A stretch of 64,000 nucleotides of DNA from Elusimicrobiales bacterium (GCA_028688015.1 JAQTZB010000009.1:62001-126000), one strand, 5' to 3'; counted from the stretch's first letter, positions 51,462-59,746 are shown. The notes: generated from the letters alone by a model not told the origin. A program made the numbers and translations.

Positions 51462-51665
51462 GTAGTCAGTTCTTTTAAAAAACAGATCTCCAGCGCTGTA
51501 CGGTGCGCCCCCCTAACCCAACCCCCCAAGACTCGGGGCCTTCGGGCTCCGTGCTCTAGCATCTGCAGCGCTGGTCTAACTCTGCCCCGCCGGGCACAAC
51601 TTGTCAGACTCCTCGTAAGGCCAACTTGTAACTCACCATGACTGTTCCGGCGGGGCGCTTTTTTT
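51462..51665 (+). ncRNA. Structured small RNA 2 of a tandem pair, with terminator
   Basis: Predicted from GTAGTC at 51462. Stem 1 is CCAGCGCTG (51490-51498) with CAGCGCTGG (51566-51574); stem 2 is GCCCCGCCGG (51584-51593) with CCGGCGGGGC (51647-51656), followed by seven T, so stem 2 probably ends transcription. Compared with RNA 1, one base pair in stem 1 and two in stem 2 changed on both sides, which is evidence for conserved RNA structure. The loop block CCCCCCTAACCCAA is conserved in sequence and may be the functional or pairing region. Confidence 0.72.
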
Positions 51666-51681
51666 GTTATATAATTCCCTT

Positions 51682-52368
51682 ATGAAAGAGCGCGCTTTGA
51701 TAGTGGACGACGACGCGGAGCTTCTGGGTATCCTCAAGAAGTACCTGGAGAACCACGGGCTGGAGACCATTACCGCCGCCAACGGGGCGGAGGCGCTGGC
51801 CGCCGCCCCCTCGGGCAAACCCGACATCATCATCACCGACGTGGAAATGCCGCGCCTGGACGGCTTCTCCCTGTGCCGCCGCGTCAAGGACAACAAAGTG
51901 CTGGCCGACATCCCGGTCATCATCATGACCGGCAAGAAGATCTCCGAGGCCGACCAGGTGGCCGGCTACGGCTGCGGGGCCGACGATTACGTGGTCAAAC
52001 CCTTCTCCTATCCCGTGCTGCTGGCCAAGGTGAAGGCCATGCTGCGCCGGGCCGCCCGCGGCAAGAAAAAGACCTCCGTCCTGCGCATAGGCGACCTGGA
52101 GCTCAACCTCGAAGGCCGCACCCTGCAGCTCAGGGGCAAGCCCGTCAAGCTTACCTCCAAAGAATTCGACCTGCTGCACACCCTCGTTTCCAAGCCGGGC
52201 AAGGTACTGAGCCTCAACAGCCTGCTCGAGGCCGTCTGGGGCTACAACACCGCCGACTACAACGACCCCCACACCGTGGAAGTGCACGTCTCCAACCTGC
52301 GCCGCAAGATAGGCGCCTTCGGCAAGCGCATCCTGGCCGTCCCCGGCCACGGGTACAAGTTCGTCTGA
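51682..52368 (+). CDS. OmpR/PhoB-family response regulator, 228 aa
   Basis: A receiver domain (MKERALIVDDDAELLGIL, phosphorylation site D53 in IIITDVEMPRLDG, K in YVVKPFSY) is followed by a winged-helix DNA-binding domain (KLTSKEFDLLHTLVSKPGK, then VEVHVSNLRRKIG). The start is the ATG at 51682; a TATAAT box at 51670-51675 leaves six bases, so the mRNA is probably leaderless unless it is read through from RNA 2. A histidine-kinase-like gene follows 41 bases later. The phased repeats upstream of the two RNAs suit this protein family as activator, which is my inference. Confidence 0.92.
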   Translation: MKERALIVDDDAELLGILKKYLENHGLETITAANGAEALAAAPSGKPDIIITDVEMPRLDGFSLCRRVKDNKVLADIPVIIMTGKKISEADQVAGYGCGADDYVVKPFSYPVLLAKVKAMLRRAARGKKKTSVLRIGDLELNLEGRTLQLRGKPVKLTSKEFDLLHTLVSKPGKVLSLNSLLEAVWGYNTADYNDPHTVEVHVSNLRRKIGAFGKRILAVPGHGYKFV

Positions 52369-52409
52369 AGCCACTTTGCTATAATTACCCCGGGTAGGCA
52401 GGGCTATCG

Positions 52410-54377
52410 ATGAAGAATTCCGGTATTACAAGCCAGGATACGGCCGTGTTCGGCAAGGCGATGCAGGCCTTGCTGCTGGCCTCCTTCGCGCCCGACAATT
52501 TCGAACCCTTTCTCAAGAAGATCCTGAAGCTGCTGGCCAGCCAGGGCGGACTTGGCGGCCGCGCCGCGCTGGCAGTGATCCTGCAGCGCCCCGGCGGCGC
52601 CGGCCCGCTGGCGGTCTTCCACAACCTGCCGGCAGACGCCAGGCGGCGCCTGCTGGCCGCCCCGCGCCCCGCGCTGAAGGGCGCCCTCCGGGCGGAGATC
52701 CGCCCCGGCGGGGCCAAGGCCGGCCTGCTCCTGGCCTTGCCCGGGGTGCCGACGCTCCGCAGGCCCGCCGCCGTCAGCCTGGTGCAGACAGCGGCCAAGA
52801 TCATAGCCGCGCGCTTCGCCGGAGAAAAGCGCGACGCGGAACTTTCCTTCGAGCGAGACCTCTCCTATTCGCTCAAGCACATCGAGGAACTCTACCTGTC
52901 CTTCCCCGGCATCTCGCTGGAGGAGATCTCCCGCGCGGTGCTGGACGAGGCGCGGCGCCTGACCGGCAGCGCCTTCGGCTTCGCCGGGAACATAGACCCG
53001 GCCTCCGGCCACATGCGCATGACCGCCGTCACCTCCGAGGCCTGGGACCACTGCGCCATGGCCGAGAAGCCCGTGATCTTCAAGCATTTCAGCGGCCTCT
53101 GGGGCTGGGTCCTGCAGAAAAAGAAGCCGCTGCTGACCAACGCCGCCCCCGACGACCGCCGCTCCGGCGGCCTGCCCAAGGGCCACCTCAGGATAGAGAA
53201 GTTCCTGGGCGTACCGGCCATGTCCGGGCGGAAGCTGGCCGGCATCCTGGCGCTGGCCAACCCGTCCAAGCCCTACGGCCCGGACGATCTGGAGGCGGCC
53301 GAGAAGCTGGCGCGCGTCTACGCCATGATCCTGCAGCGCAAGCTGGCCGAGGACAGGCAGAAAGAGGAGGACAGCCGCTTCCGCGCCATAGTCTCCTCCA
53401 CGCGCGACGTGATCTACACCGCGGGGATGGACGGCCGGATAACCTACGTCAGCCCCCGGGCTGACGACTACGGCTATACCCCGGAGGAGCTGATCGGGCG
53501 CAGCGTGACGGACCTGGCCCACCCCGAGGACAAGGAATTCCTGACCAAGGCCTTCGCCAACACGGTCACGTCGGGCAAGACCCTGCCGATAGTGCCGTAC
53601 CGCATCCGCAAGAAGGACGGCTCCTACGCCTACGTGGAGCAGAAGAGCGGCGTCGTGATGAAGGGCGGCAGGCCGTTCCTCATCACCGGCGTGGTGCGCG
53701 ACGTGACGGAGCAGAAGCGGACCGAGCTGCTGCTGAAGGAGAACGAGGCGCTGCTGCGCATGGTCTTCGACACGGCCAACGACGCCATCTTCGTCAAGGA
53801 CATGAACGGCATGTACGTTAAGGCCAACAAGGCCTGCGCGGACCTGATGCGCACTACCGCCGAAGAGATGATAGGCCGCACCGATTCCGACTACTTCCCC
53901 GGAGAGGCCGCCGAGAGCGTGTTCCGCACCGATTCCGAGGTGGTGCGCACCGGGCGCACGCTGTCGCTGAACAACCTGCACCCGTTCCCGGGCGGCACGC
54001 GCTACGTGAACATCATCAAGACCCCGCTGAAGAACTCGGCGGGCGAAGTGATAGGCCTGCTGGGCATAGCCCGCGACATCACCGAACTAAAGCGCATGGA
54101 GAACGCGCTGGCGCTGGCCAACGCCGCCGAGGCGGTCAGCAAGGTGGCGCGCCCCATGGCGCACGATTTCAACAACGCGCTGGCGGCCATCAACGGCTAC
54201 GCCACGCTGATAGAGGATGACCTGAAGCCGGATAGCCCCATCAAGACCGAGATCTCGCGCATCATCGAAGCCGTGCAGCGCGCCGCGGAGCTGACCTCCA
54301 GGTTCCAGGACTTCGCCCGCAACCCCAAAATAGAAAACCCCGGCGAGGCCGGGGACAAAAAGCATGAAAAAAAGTAG
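52410..54377 (+). CDS. PAS/GAF sensor protein with HisKA but no ATPase domain, 655 aa
   Basis: An N-terminal region of about 130 residues is followed by a GAF domain (about 170-310, with MAEKPVIFKHFSGLWGWVLQ) and two PAS domains (DGRITYVSPRADDYGYTPEE, and VKDMNGMYVKANKACADLM with a PAC-like tail). The dimerisation/H box ARPMAHDFNNALAAINGYA has H585. The chain then stops after about 70 residues, ending GEAGDKKHEKK, with no N, G1 or G2 box, so it cannot bind ATP as a normal kinase does. The 3' end forms a CCCCGGCGAGGCCGGGG hairpin. It may be phosphorylated in trans or be a truncated kinase. Confidence 0.85.
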   Translation: MKNSGITSQDTAVFGKAMQALLLASFAPDNFEPFLKKILKLLASQGGLGGRAALAVILQRPGGAGPLAVFHNLPADARRRLLAAPRPALKGALRAEIRPGGAKAGLLLALPGVPTLRRPAAVSLVQTAAKIIAARFAGEKRDAELSFERDLSYSLKHIEELYLSFPGISLEEISRAVLDEARRLTGSAFGFAGNIDPASGHMRMTAVTSEAWDHCAMAEKPVIFKHFSGLWGWVLQKKKPLLTNAAPDDRRSGGLPKGHLRIEKFLGVPAMSGRKLAGILALANPSKPYGPDDLEAAEKLARVYAMILQRKLAEDRQKEEDSRFRAIVSSTRDVIYTAGMDGRITYVSPRADDYGYTPEELIGRSVTDLAHPEDKEFLTKAFANTVTSGKTLPIVPYRIRKKDGSYAYVEQKSGVVMKGGRPFLITGVVRDVTEQKRTELLLKENEALLRMVFDTANDAIFVKDMNGMYVKANKACADLMRTTAEEMIGRTDSDYFPGEAAESVFRTDSEVVRTGRTLSLNNLHPFPGGTRYVNIIKTPLKNSAGEVIGLLGIARDITELKRMENALALANAAEAVSKVARPMAHDFNNALAAINGYATLIEDDLKPDSPIKTEISRIIEAVQRAAELTSRFQDFARNPKIENPGEAGDKKHEKK

Positions 54378-54381
54378 CGGC

Positions 54382-55266
54382 TCAGCCGCGCCGCAGGGCC
54401 GCCGCCAGCTCCAGGAGCCCGGCGGTCTCTTTTTTTGAGAGGCGCAGGCCGGCCAGGAACTCGTCGCCGGCGGCGCCCATCAGGGCGGCTATGGCGGCCA
54501 GACGGGCGGAGTGCCCCCGCTGCGCGGCCACGGCGGGGCCGAAGGCGAAAGCCGGGTGGATGACGGCCAGCGCGCCGAGCTCTTTGAGCAGCTCCAGCGC
54601 GGGCAGCGGGTTTTCTTCCTTTAAGATCTTCACCAGCTCGTTGCGCAGCCGCTCGCGCGACAGCAGGCCGGGCGCCCCGGCGGCGACGGCGGCGCGGGCC
54701 AGCGCCAGCGTGCCGTCGGCCAGCCGCCAGCCGAAGCGGCCGGCGAAGCGCGCCGCGCGGTAGAGGCGGGTGGGATCGTCCTCAAAGCTCTTCTCGTGCA
54801 GCACGCGCACCAGGCCCGCCTTTATATCGTCCAGCCCCTTATAGGGGTCCAGCAGGGCGTACGGGGCGGGGCCGTCCAGGCGCACGGCCATGGCGTTGCA
54901 GGCGAAGTCGCGGCGCTTGAGGTCTTCGGCGGCCGAGGCCGCCTGGGTGACGGTGGGCAGCGCGGCGGGCTTGGCGTAGGTCTCCTTGCGGAAGCGCGCG
55001 AAATCCAGGCGGCGGCCCTGCCCGTCGAAGAAGCGCACCGTCAGGAAGGGAGAGAACCGCTGCCGGCTGCCGCCGTAGGCGGCCTCCAGGCCGTCAACCA
55101 CGGGCCCGGCGTCGCCGCTGAGCAGGAAATCGATGTCGGCGCTGGGGCGGCCGAGCGCCCAGTCGCGGGCGCAGCCGCCCACGGCGTAGAGCTCCAGCCC
55201 CGCCCCGGCGGCCAGCGCGGCGGCTTTCTGCAGCAGCGGCAGGTCGTTGAGCGGTCGCAGGTCCAT
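54382..55266 (-). CDS. cca: CCA-adding enzyme/poly(A) polymerase family nucleotidyltransferase, 294 aa
   Basis: Adds or repairs the 3' CCA of tRNAs, or adds A tails. Class II signature YAVGGCARDWALGRPSADID with catalytic D44 and D46, followed by FSPFLTVRFFDGQGRRLDFA, RRDFACNAMAV and the neck motif DDPTRLYRAARFAGRFG. At 294 residues it lacks the longer body and HD domain of E. coli Cca. A much longer frame upstream is only an overlap with the CpXC gene. The start codon overlaps the CpXC stop by one base (TAATG). Confidence 0.85.
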   Translation of the reverse strand: MDLRPLNDLPLLQKAAALAAGAGLELYAVGGCARDWALGRPSADIDFLLSGDAGPVVDGLEAAYGGSRQRFSPFLTVRFFDGQGRRLDFARFRKETYAKPAALPTVTQAASAAEDLKRRDFACNAMAVRLDGPAPYALLDPYKGLDDIKAGLVRVLHEKSFEDDPTRLYRAARFAGRFGWRLADGTLALARAAVAAGAPGLLSRERLRNELVKILKEENPLPALELLKELGALAVIHPAFAFGPAVAAQRGHSARLAAIAALMGAAGDEFLAGLRLSKKETAGLLELAAALRRG

Positions 55267-55910
55267 TATTTTTTCAGGAAAGCTATCTCTTCGCCCTTGG
55301 CGGCGGCGAGCGCGTCGACGAGGCGCTTCAGGCGCGGCAGGGCGTCGTTCTTGGCGCGCAGGTCCTGCGCCGCCTTCAGGGCCGCGGCGCGGCCGCTCAG
55401 CCCGGCGGGCATCGGCAGCGTGAAGGGGAGGTCCAGCTCGCGCGCGGCGGCGGGCTGCACGGGCAGCAATTGCAGGCCGTCCTCGCGGGCGATGAATTCC
55501 ATGACTTCGGTCTCTTCCTCGCGGTCGCGGTCGGTCTCTAGCAGCAGCGTCAGCGGCGCGAGGCCGAAGAGATACAGCGGCTCGCCGGTGACGCCCTGCC
55601 CGGCGGTCAGCGTGGCGCGCACGGGCTCGTAGTCCTTCTTCATGCGCGCTATCCACTCGTCTTTCTTTTCCAGGTAGGACTCGGGCATCACGAAGGCCAG
55701 CAGGTCCCGGCCCGGGTCGAGGTAGAGGAAGGGCTCCTCGTGCTGGAAGAGCTTCTCGCACTTGGGGCACATCAGGATGTCGAACTCGCCGCTGAGGATG
55801 AGCTCCTTGACCTCGGCGTCGCGGTCCCCGCGGACCACGGTCCAGAAGTCCGCGTCGAACCCCTCCCCGCAGTGCGGGCACTCGACCCTGAAGACGCCCT
55901 TGGTGGCCAT
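55266..55910 (-). CDS. CpXC-domain protein, 214 aa
   Basis: CpXC zinc-binding domain: two Cys-Pro-x-Cys motifs, VECPHCGEG near the N-terminus and LMCPKCEKLFQHEEP at about 47-61, with the family's FLYLDPGRDLLAFVMP stretch. The C-terminal half is helical and alanine-rich. Function of the family is unknown. It starts one base before the PLP-enzyme stop and overlaps the cca start, so three genes (PLP enzyme, CpXC, cca) share one transcript. Confidence 0.8.
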   Translation of the reverse strand: MATKGVFRVECPHCGEGFDADFWTVVRGDRDAEVKELILSGEFDILMCPKCEKLFQHEEPFLYLDPGRDLLAFVMPESYLEKKDEWIARMKKDYEPVRATLTAGQGVTGEPLYLFGLAPLTLLLETDRDREEETEVMEFIAREDGLQLLPVQPAAARELDLPFTLPMPAGLSGRAAALKAAQDLRAKNDALPRLKRLVDALAAAKGEEIAFLKK

Positions 55911-57361
55911 CAGTTAACCCCGGCTTCCTTGTTGAAGGCTTCTATCAGGCGGTCGTACTCCTCCACCTGGGCGAAGGTCTCTTCCCAGTAAGAGGGCTCC
56001 CAGAGCTTGCGCAGCTCGTCGGAGGTGCGGCCCTGCTGCTCTACCCAGGTGAAGTACTTGAGGTTGTGCACGGCCTTGCGGTCGGCGTAGGTGAGCTCTT
56101 TCATGGCGGAGGTGTTCTCGCCCAGCAGGCGGCGCTCGAAGTCCACCAGGGCGTTCTCGCGGGTGTATTTGCCCATTTCCTTCTCCATTTCCTTCAGGCG
56201 CGAGCCGTAGAGGTCCATGGAGTCGGTGAAGACGGTCATCACCACGTCGTTCTCGCCGAGCTCGTAGTATTTGGCGCTCTTGATGGCGCTGAGCATGTTG
56301 GAGATACCGGAGAAGCCCAGCAGGTTCAGGCGCTCGATGACTTCTTTCTTGACGCCGTACTGCGCCAGCACCTTCTTGCCCTCGGGCTCGTTGAAGAGCC
56401 GGGCTATGCGCACGCAGCTCTCGTCGTCGATGGCGGTGACCACGTCGGTGTTGCGGACGTTGTGCACCCAGGGGATGTGCTTGTCGCCTATGCCCTCTAT
56501 GCGGTGCTCGCCGAAGCCGTTGCACAGGATGGTGGGGCACTGCAGGGCCTCGGAGGCGGTGATGAACGAGCCGGGGAACTTCTTCTTGAGGTAATCGCCC
56601 GCGCCTATGGTGCCGGCTGAACCGGTGGCGGAGCAGAAGCCGGCCAGGCGGCTCTTCGGGCCCTTCACGGCGTTGAAGGCCTCTTCCAGGGCGGCGCCGG
56701 TCACGTGGTAATGCCAGGTGGGGTTGCCCATCTCTTCGAACTGGTTGAAGATCACGCAGTCCTTGCGGGTCTTCTTGATCTCCCAGCACTTGTCGTAGAT
56801 CTCTTTGACGTTGCTCTCGGTGCCGGGGGTGGCTATGACCTCGGAGCCGATTTCCTTGAGCCAGTCGAAGCGCTCCTTGCTCATGCCCTCGGGCAGGATG
56901 GCCACGGGCGTGGTGCCCAGCAGCTTGCTGTCGAAGGCGCCGCCGCGGCAGTAGTTGCCGGTGGAGGGCCAGACGGCTTTCTGGGCCGCTGCGTCGAACT
57001 CGCCGGTGACCATGCGGGGGGCCAGGCAGCCGAAGGCGGCGCCCACTTTGTGCGCGCCGGTGGGGAAGTACTTGCCCACTATGCCGACGACGCGGGCCTT
57101 GATGCCGGTGATCTCGCGGGGGATCTCCAGCATGTTGACGGGGCCGAAGCCACCGGTCTTGTGGTCGTTGTGCCAGTTGATGCGGAAGAGGTTGACGGGG
57201 TTGATGTCCCACAGGCCTACGGGTTTGAGGGCCTTCTTGATCTTCTCGGGGATGAGGTTGGGGTCCTTCATCTGCTTGAAGGTGGGCATGATGATGCCGC
57301 GCTTCTTGCACAGCGCGGCGTTCTTCTTGACGATAGCGGAATTGACCTTGAGTTTAGCCAT
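55910..57361 (-). CDS. PLP-dependent enzyme of the cysteine synthase/threonine synthase fold, 483 aa
   Basis: Fold-type II PLP enzyme. The PLP lysine lies in TGAHKVGAAFG, the phosphate-binding glycines in GFCSATGSAGTIGAGDY (ATGSAGTIGAG), and STGNYCRGGAF is the substrate loop. I start at the ATG at 57361 with GGAGGAAC upstream. At 483 residues it is longer than CysK (about 310 aa); the C-terminal 120 residues are extra. Related long proteins are often annotated only as PLP-dependent cysteine synthase family. Substrate not determined. Confidence 0.78.
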   Translation of the reverse strand: MAKLKVNSAIVKKNAALCKKRGIIMPTFKQMKDPNLIPEKIKKALKPVGLWDINPVNLFRINWHNDHKTGGFGPVNMLEIPREITGIKARVVGIVGKYFPTGAHKVGAAFGCLAPRMVTGEFDAAAQKAVWPSTGNYCRGGAFDSKLLGTTPVAILPEGMSKERFDWLKEIGSEVIATPGTESNVKEIYDKCWEIKKTRKDCVIFNQFEEMGNPTWHYHVTGAALEEAFNAVKGPKSRLAGFCSATGSAGTIGAGDYLKKKFPGSFITASEALQCPTILCNGFGEHRIEGIGDKHIPWVHNVRNTDVVTAIDDESCVRIARLFNEPEGKKVLAQYGVKKEVIERLNLLGFSGISNMLSAIKSAKYYELGENDVVMTVFTDSMDLYGSRLKEMEKEMGKYTRENALVDFERRLLGENTSAMKELTYADRKAVHNLKYFTWVEQQGRTSDELRKLWEPSYWEETFAQVEEYDRLIEAFNKEAGVN

Positions 57362-57475
57362 TATATGTTCCTCCGGAGTAATCTTCGCGAAAATCTTATT
57401 TTTATTATACCAACTATCCACAATATTGAAATAGCCTTACCGAACGGAGGGATCCGCGAGATGCGAAGTCGGGGC

Positions 57476-57598
57476 CAGCAGGGGAGGGGCCCCGTGCTCC
57501 TGGGCAGAGGGAAACCGTTGCGCGGTTTCCCCCCGCCCTTGGGAAATTAAGGGCGGGGCCCCCTTTCCCCAAAGTCGCACGGAACCCCTCCCCTGCTG
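57476..57598. other. GC-rich nested-hairpin element
   Basis: The outer arms CAGCAGGGGAGGGG (57476-57489) and CCCCTCCCCTGCTG (57585-57598) are perfectly complementary. Inside are two further hairpins: GGGAAACCG/CGGTTTCCC (57509-57531) and CCCCGCCCTT/AAGGGCGGGG (57531-57558). It lies in the intergenic region 57362-57862 beside repeat element B1. It could be a structured RNA or a mobile palindromic element; strand is not clear. Confidence 0.5.
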
Positions 57599-57640
57599 TC
57601 CCCTCCGCCCCCTCTGTCGATACCATACCAAGCGAGCCAC

Positions 57641-57776
57641 CAGCGGAGACCGCGAGGGGCAGGGTTAGCAAAACCTTCACGAGGCCGAGGCTTGCGTAGC
57701 GCCGAGGCCGAGTGATGAGTGAGCGCACGGTGTGCGCGAACGCGTTTTGCGGTCCTATCCCTGCGGTAGGCCGCCA
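57641..57776. repeat. Structured repeat element B, copy 1
   Basis: Contains GCAAAAC (57668-57674) pairing with GTTTTGC (57744-57750), GCAGGG pairing with CCCTGC outside it, and a GCGCAC-GGT-GTGCGC hairpin (57723-57737). A second copy lies at 59206-59340 with the same order and spacing, and with different but still complementary bases in that hairpin. Confidence 0.65.
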
Positions 57777-57810
57777 CCCACGAGCGCCCATTCAAGGAGC
57801 TGCTCAGGAT

Positions 57811-57846
57811 AAAAAAATACCCGCCTTTTGATGGGCGGGTATTTTT
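57811..57846. terminator. Bidirectional intrinsic terminator
   Basis: ATACCCGCC and GGGCGGGTAT pair around TTTTGAT, with seven A before and five T after. It starts 17 bases after the stop of the gene at 57863 on the minus strand. Confidence 0.85.
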
Positions 57847-57862
57847 GTCGGTTAGGAGCGGG

Positions 57863-58807
57863 TTATTTGCTGATGACCGGGGTCTTGTCCTTCTTGACGA
57901 AGTTGTCCTTGGACAGGGAGCCGACGCGCTTGAAGCCCCACTTGAGGAAGTACTTCTTGGCGCCGCGGATGCCGTCGTTGGCGTCGGCCTCGGGCTTTTC
58001 CAGGTCGCCCTCGGTGAAGGCCATGGTGTAGCCTTCGGCGGCGTCGAAGGTGAATTCCTTCGAGCCCTTGAAGGTGTCGAAGAATAGGGCGTTGTCCTTG
58101 TAGAGCTCGACCTTGATGGCCACTTTCTCGCCGGCGTATTCCTTGGCCCACTTGTCGGAGGCCTTGAAGACGAACTTGCCGTCGACGAAGGCGAAGTCGG
58201 CGTAATTGATGCCGTCCTCGTCGGCCTTCATGGCCACCTTCTGCCCGGGGGTCAGCACGAACAGCGTCTCGTAGTTGCCGCCCTCGCGCTTGGCGGTGTA
58301 CTTGTAGGCCGCCGCGTTAACGTACAGGTCCATCCAGGGGCCCTGCAGGCAGATCTCGAAGTTCTCGCGCTCCCAGGGAAGCAGCTGGCGGGCGTTGACC
58401 TTGATCTGGCCGTACTCGCCCCAGGTCATGCCGGGGCGCTCGTAGCAGTTCTGCACGGGCACCATGTGGCACTGCTGCTGCGGCACCTGGGTGTTGTTGG
58501 GGCCGGGCACCATCACGGTGTGGCACTGCTGCACCATCTGCGTGTGGCAGACGGTCTCGTACTCGGTGCTGCGCAGGTACACCTTCTGGCTGAGCATCTC
58601 GCCGTCGGCGGGGCCGAAAGAGAAGCGGGCGCAGTCGCGGGAGTAGGTCATGCGGCCGGGCGCGGCGACGGCCGGCACCGGCAGGTCCGCGGCTACGGCC
58701 TGCGAGACGAAGTCTTTGGTATCAGGGGCCCGGGTAAAATCCACCTGGGCGCTGGCTGCGGCAATGAGGCCCGTGGTCACGAGCGCCGCGAAAATAACTT
58801 TCTTCAT
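57863..58807 (-). CDS. Secreted cysteine-rich hypothetical protein, 314 aa
   Basis: Signal peptide MKKVIFAALVTTGLIAAASA. Residues about 55-130 hold six cysteines in pairs (ETVCHTQMVQQCHTVMVP, QQQCHMVPVQNCYERPG), which suggests disulfides in the periplasm. The rest is beta-rich with lysines and acidic residues (YAGEKVAIKVELYKDN, FDTFKGSKEFTFDAAEGY). A GGAGGAAC site precedes the ATG, with TATAC further upstream. No family recognised. Monocistronic between two terminator or repeat regions. Confidence 0.65.
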   Translation of the reverse strand: MKKVIFAALVTTGLIAAASAQVDFTRAPDTKDFVSQAVAADLPVPAVAAPGRMTYSRDCARFSFGPADGEMLSQKVYLRSTEYETVCHTQMVQQCHTVMVPGPNNTQVPQQQCHMVPVQNCYERPGMTWGEYGQIKVNARQLLPWERENFEICLQGPWMDLYVNAAAYKYTAKREGGNYETLFVLTPGQKVAMKADEDGINYADFAFVDGKFVFKASDKWAKEYAGEKVAIKVELYKDNALFFDTFKGSKEFTFDAAEGYTMAFTEGDLEKPEADANDGIRGAKKYFLKWGFKRVGSLSKDNFVKKDKTPVISK

Positions 58808-58894
58808 TAACTGTTCCTCCGTATAGTCCCCCCAATTACAACAGGGCTATGCCGATATTCTATAATTTTACCGCCCGGTAAGTATTGACGCCCG

Positions 58895-59167
58895 TCAAGC
58901 CACCTTGACGTCCTTGCCCACCCAGACGAAGGCCGAGGGCAGCACTATGCACTGGCAGTGGGAACTGAGGATAGAGCTGTTCTCCGGCAGGATGGTGACG
59001 ATGCCGTTGCTCCAGGACACGTAGCGGATATGCACGGCGTCTATCCACTCGTAGACCCGCGGGCCCACCCGCGGCATCACCGTCCAGACCACCGCCTTGT
59101 CCCACGGTATCTCCCCCGCCTCCGCCGAATACTTGATCTCCGGTATCTTCCCAGCTAAAGAGTCCAT
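58895..59167 (-). CDS. Hypothetical protein, 90 aa
   Basis: Starts MDSLAGKIPEIKYSAEAGEIP with a strong AAGGAGAGAAG site. It is a beta-rich small domain (VVWTVMPRVGPRVYEWIDAV, IRYVSWSNGIVTILPEN) with one C-x-C (SSHCQCIVLPSAFVWVG). It ends in hydrophobic strands but has no signal peptide, so it is cytoplasmic. Family not recognised. It stands alone between the secreted protein gene and repeat B copy 2. Confidence 0.55.
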   Translation of the reverse strand: MDSLAGKIPEIKYSAEAGEIPWDKAVVWTVMPRVGPRVYEWIDAVHIRYVSWSNGIVTILPENSSILSSHCQCIVLPSAFVWVGKDVKVA

Positions 59168-59205
59168 CTTCTCTCCTTTTTAACACAAAAAGTTTCGAGG
59201 ACGAT

Positions 59206-59340
59206 CAGCGGCTGACGCGGGGACAGGGTTAGCAAAACCTTCATGAGCCCGACGCTTGCGTAAGCGCGGAGGGCGAATGCAGAGCGAGGCCACGGTGTGG
59301 CCGAGCGCGTTTTGCGTTCCTGTCCCCGCGGCGGCCGCCA
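59206..59340. repeat. Structured repeat element B, copy 2
   Basis: GGGGACAGG pairs with CCTGTCCCC; inside, GCAAAAC (59232-59238) pairs with GTTTTGC (59309-59315), and GGCCAC-GGT-GTGGCC forms a hairpin (59288-59302). Flanks CAGCGG and GGCCGCCA match copy 1. It lies between a small gene and the 3' end of the RNase P RNA gene. Confidence 0.65.
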
Positions 59341-59356
59341 GCCGGAGAAACTTTTT

Positions 59357-59740
59357 CAGACCGCGGACTATACCCCGAATTCTGTCCAGCCCCTTGCGGG
59401 ACCTGGAGGACCATTTATCTATTGCGGCCCACTCTGCGCTTCCCCCCGGAGGGGGACGGACGGGCAGTCCTGGCGCAACTTTGGCCTTGCTTCAGGAGGG
59501 GCTTGCCTTGCCGTACGCATCGCTGCGGACGCGGTGCGCTCTTACCGCACCTTTTCACCCTTACCCTCGCGGGCGGTATGTTCTCTGTGGCGCTGTCCGG
59601 CGGCGGGGGATGTGGCCCCCGCCTCCCGGCCTATGCTCCGCTCATATTATGCTGCGGAGTTTGAACCGGCACCCTGCCCTGTGAAGTTCGGAAGTTCCTC
59701 CCTCCCCTTGCGGGAAGAGCGGCCCTCCGTCCGCGGTCTG
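59357..59740 (-). ncRNA. rnpB: RNase P RNA, bacterial type A
   Basis: The catalytic RNA that trims tRNA 5' ends. On the minus strand CAGACCGCGGAC at the start pairs with GTCCGCGGTCTG at the end (helix P1). Inside are the universally conserved blocks ACAGGGCAGGGTGCCGG, then CACAGAGAACATACCGCC, GGGTAAGGGTGAAAAGGTGC, GTAAGAGCGCACCG, and near the end AATAGATAAATGGTC and ACAGAATTCGGGGTATAG. The length of about 384 is normal. It follows the zinc-ribbon protein gene, whose stop is 7 bases upstream, so it may be processed from that transcript or use a promoter inside it. Confidence 0.95.
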
Positions 59741-59746
59741 AAAATC

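Noticed and set aside
51199-51665. 6S RNA, tmRNA or SRP RNA
   Set aside because: There is no long closing helix with central bubble, no tRNA-like end or tag frame, and no GGAAGCAG-type SRP loop.
55267-55881. N-terminal extension of the CCA-adding enzyme frame
   Set aside because: It is an Arg/Ala/Pro-rich shadow of the CpXC gene in another frame; the enzyme starts at 55266.
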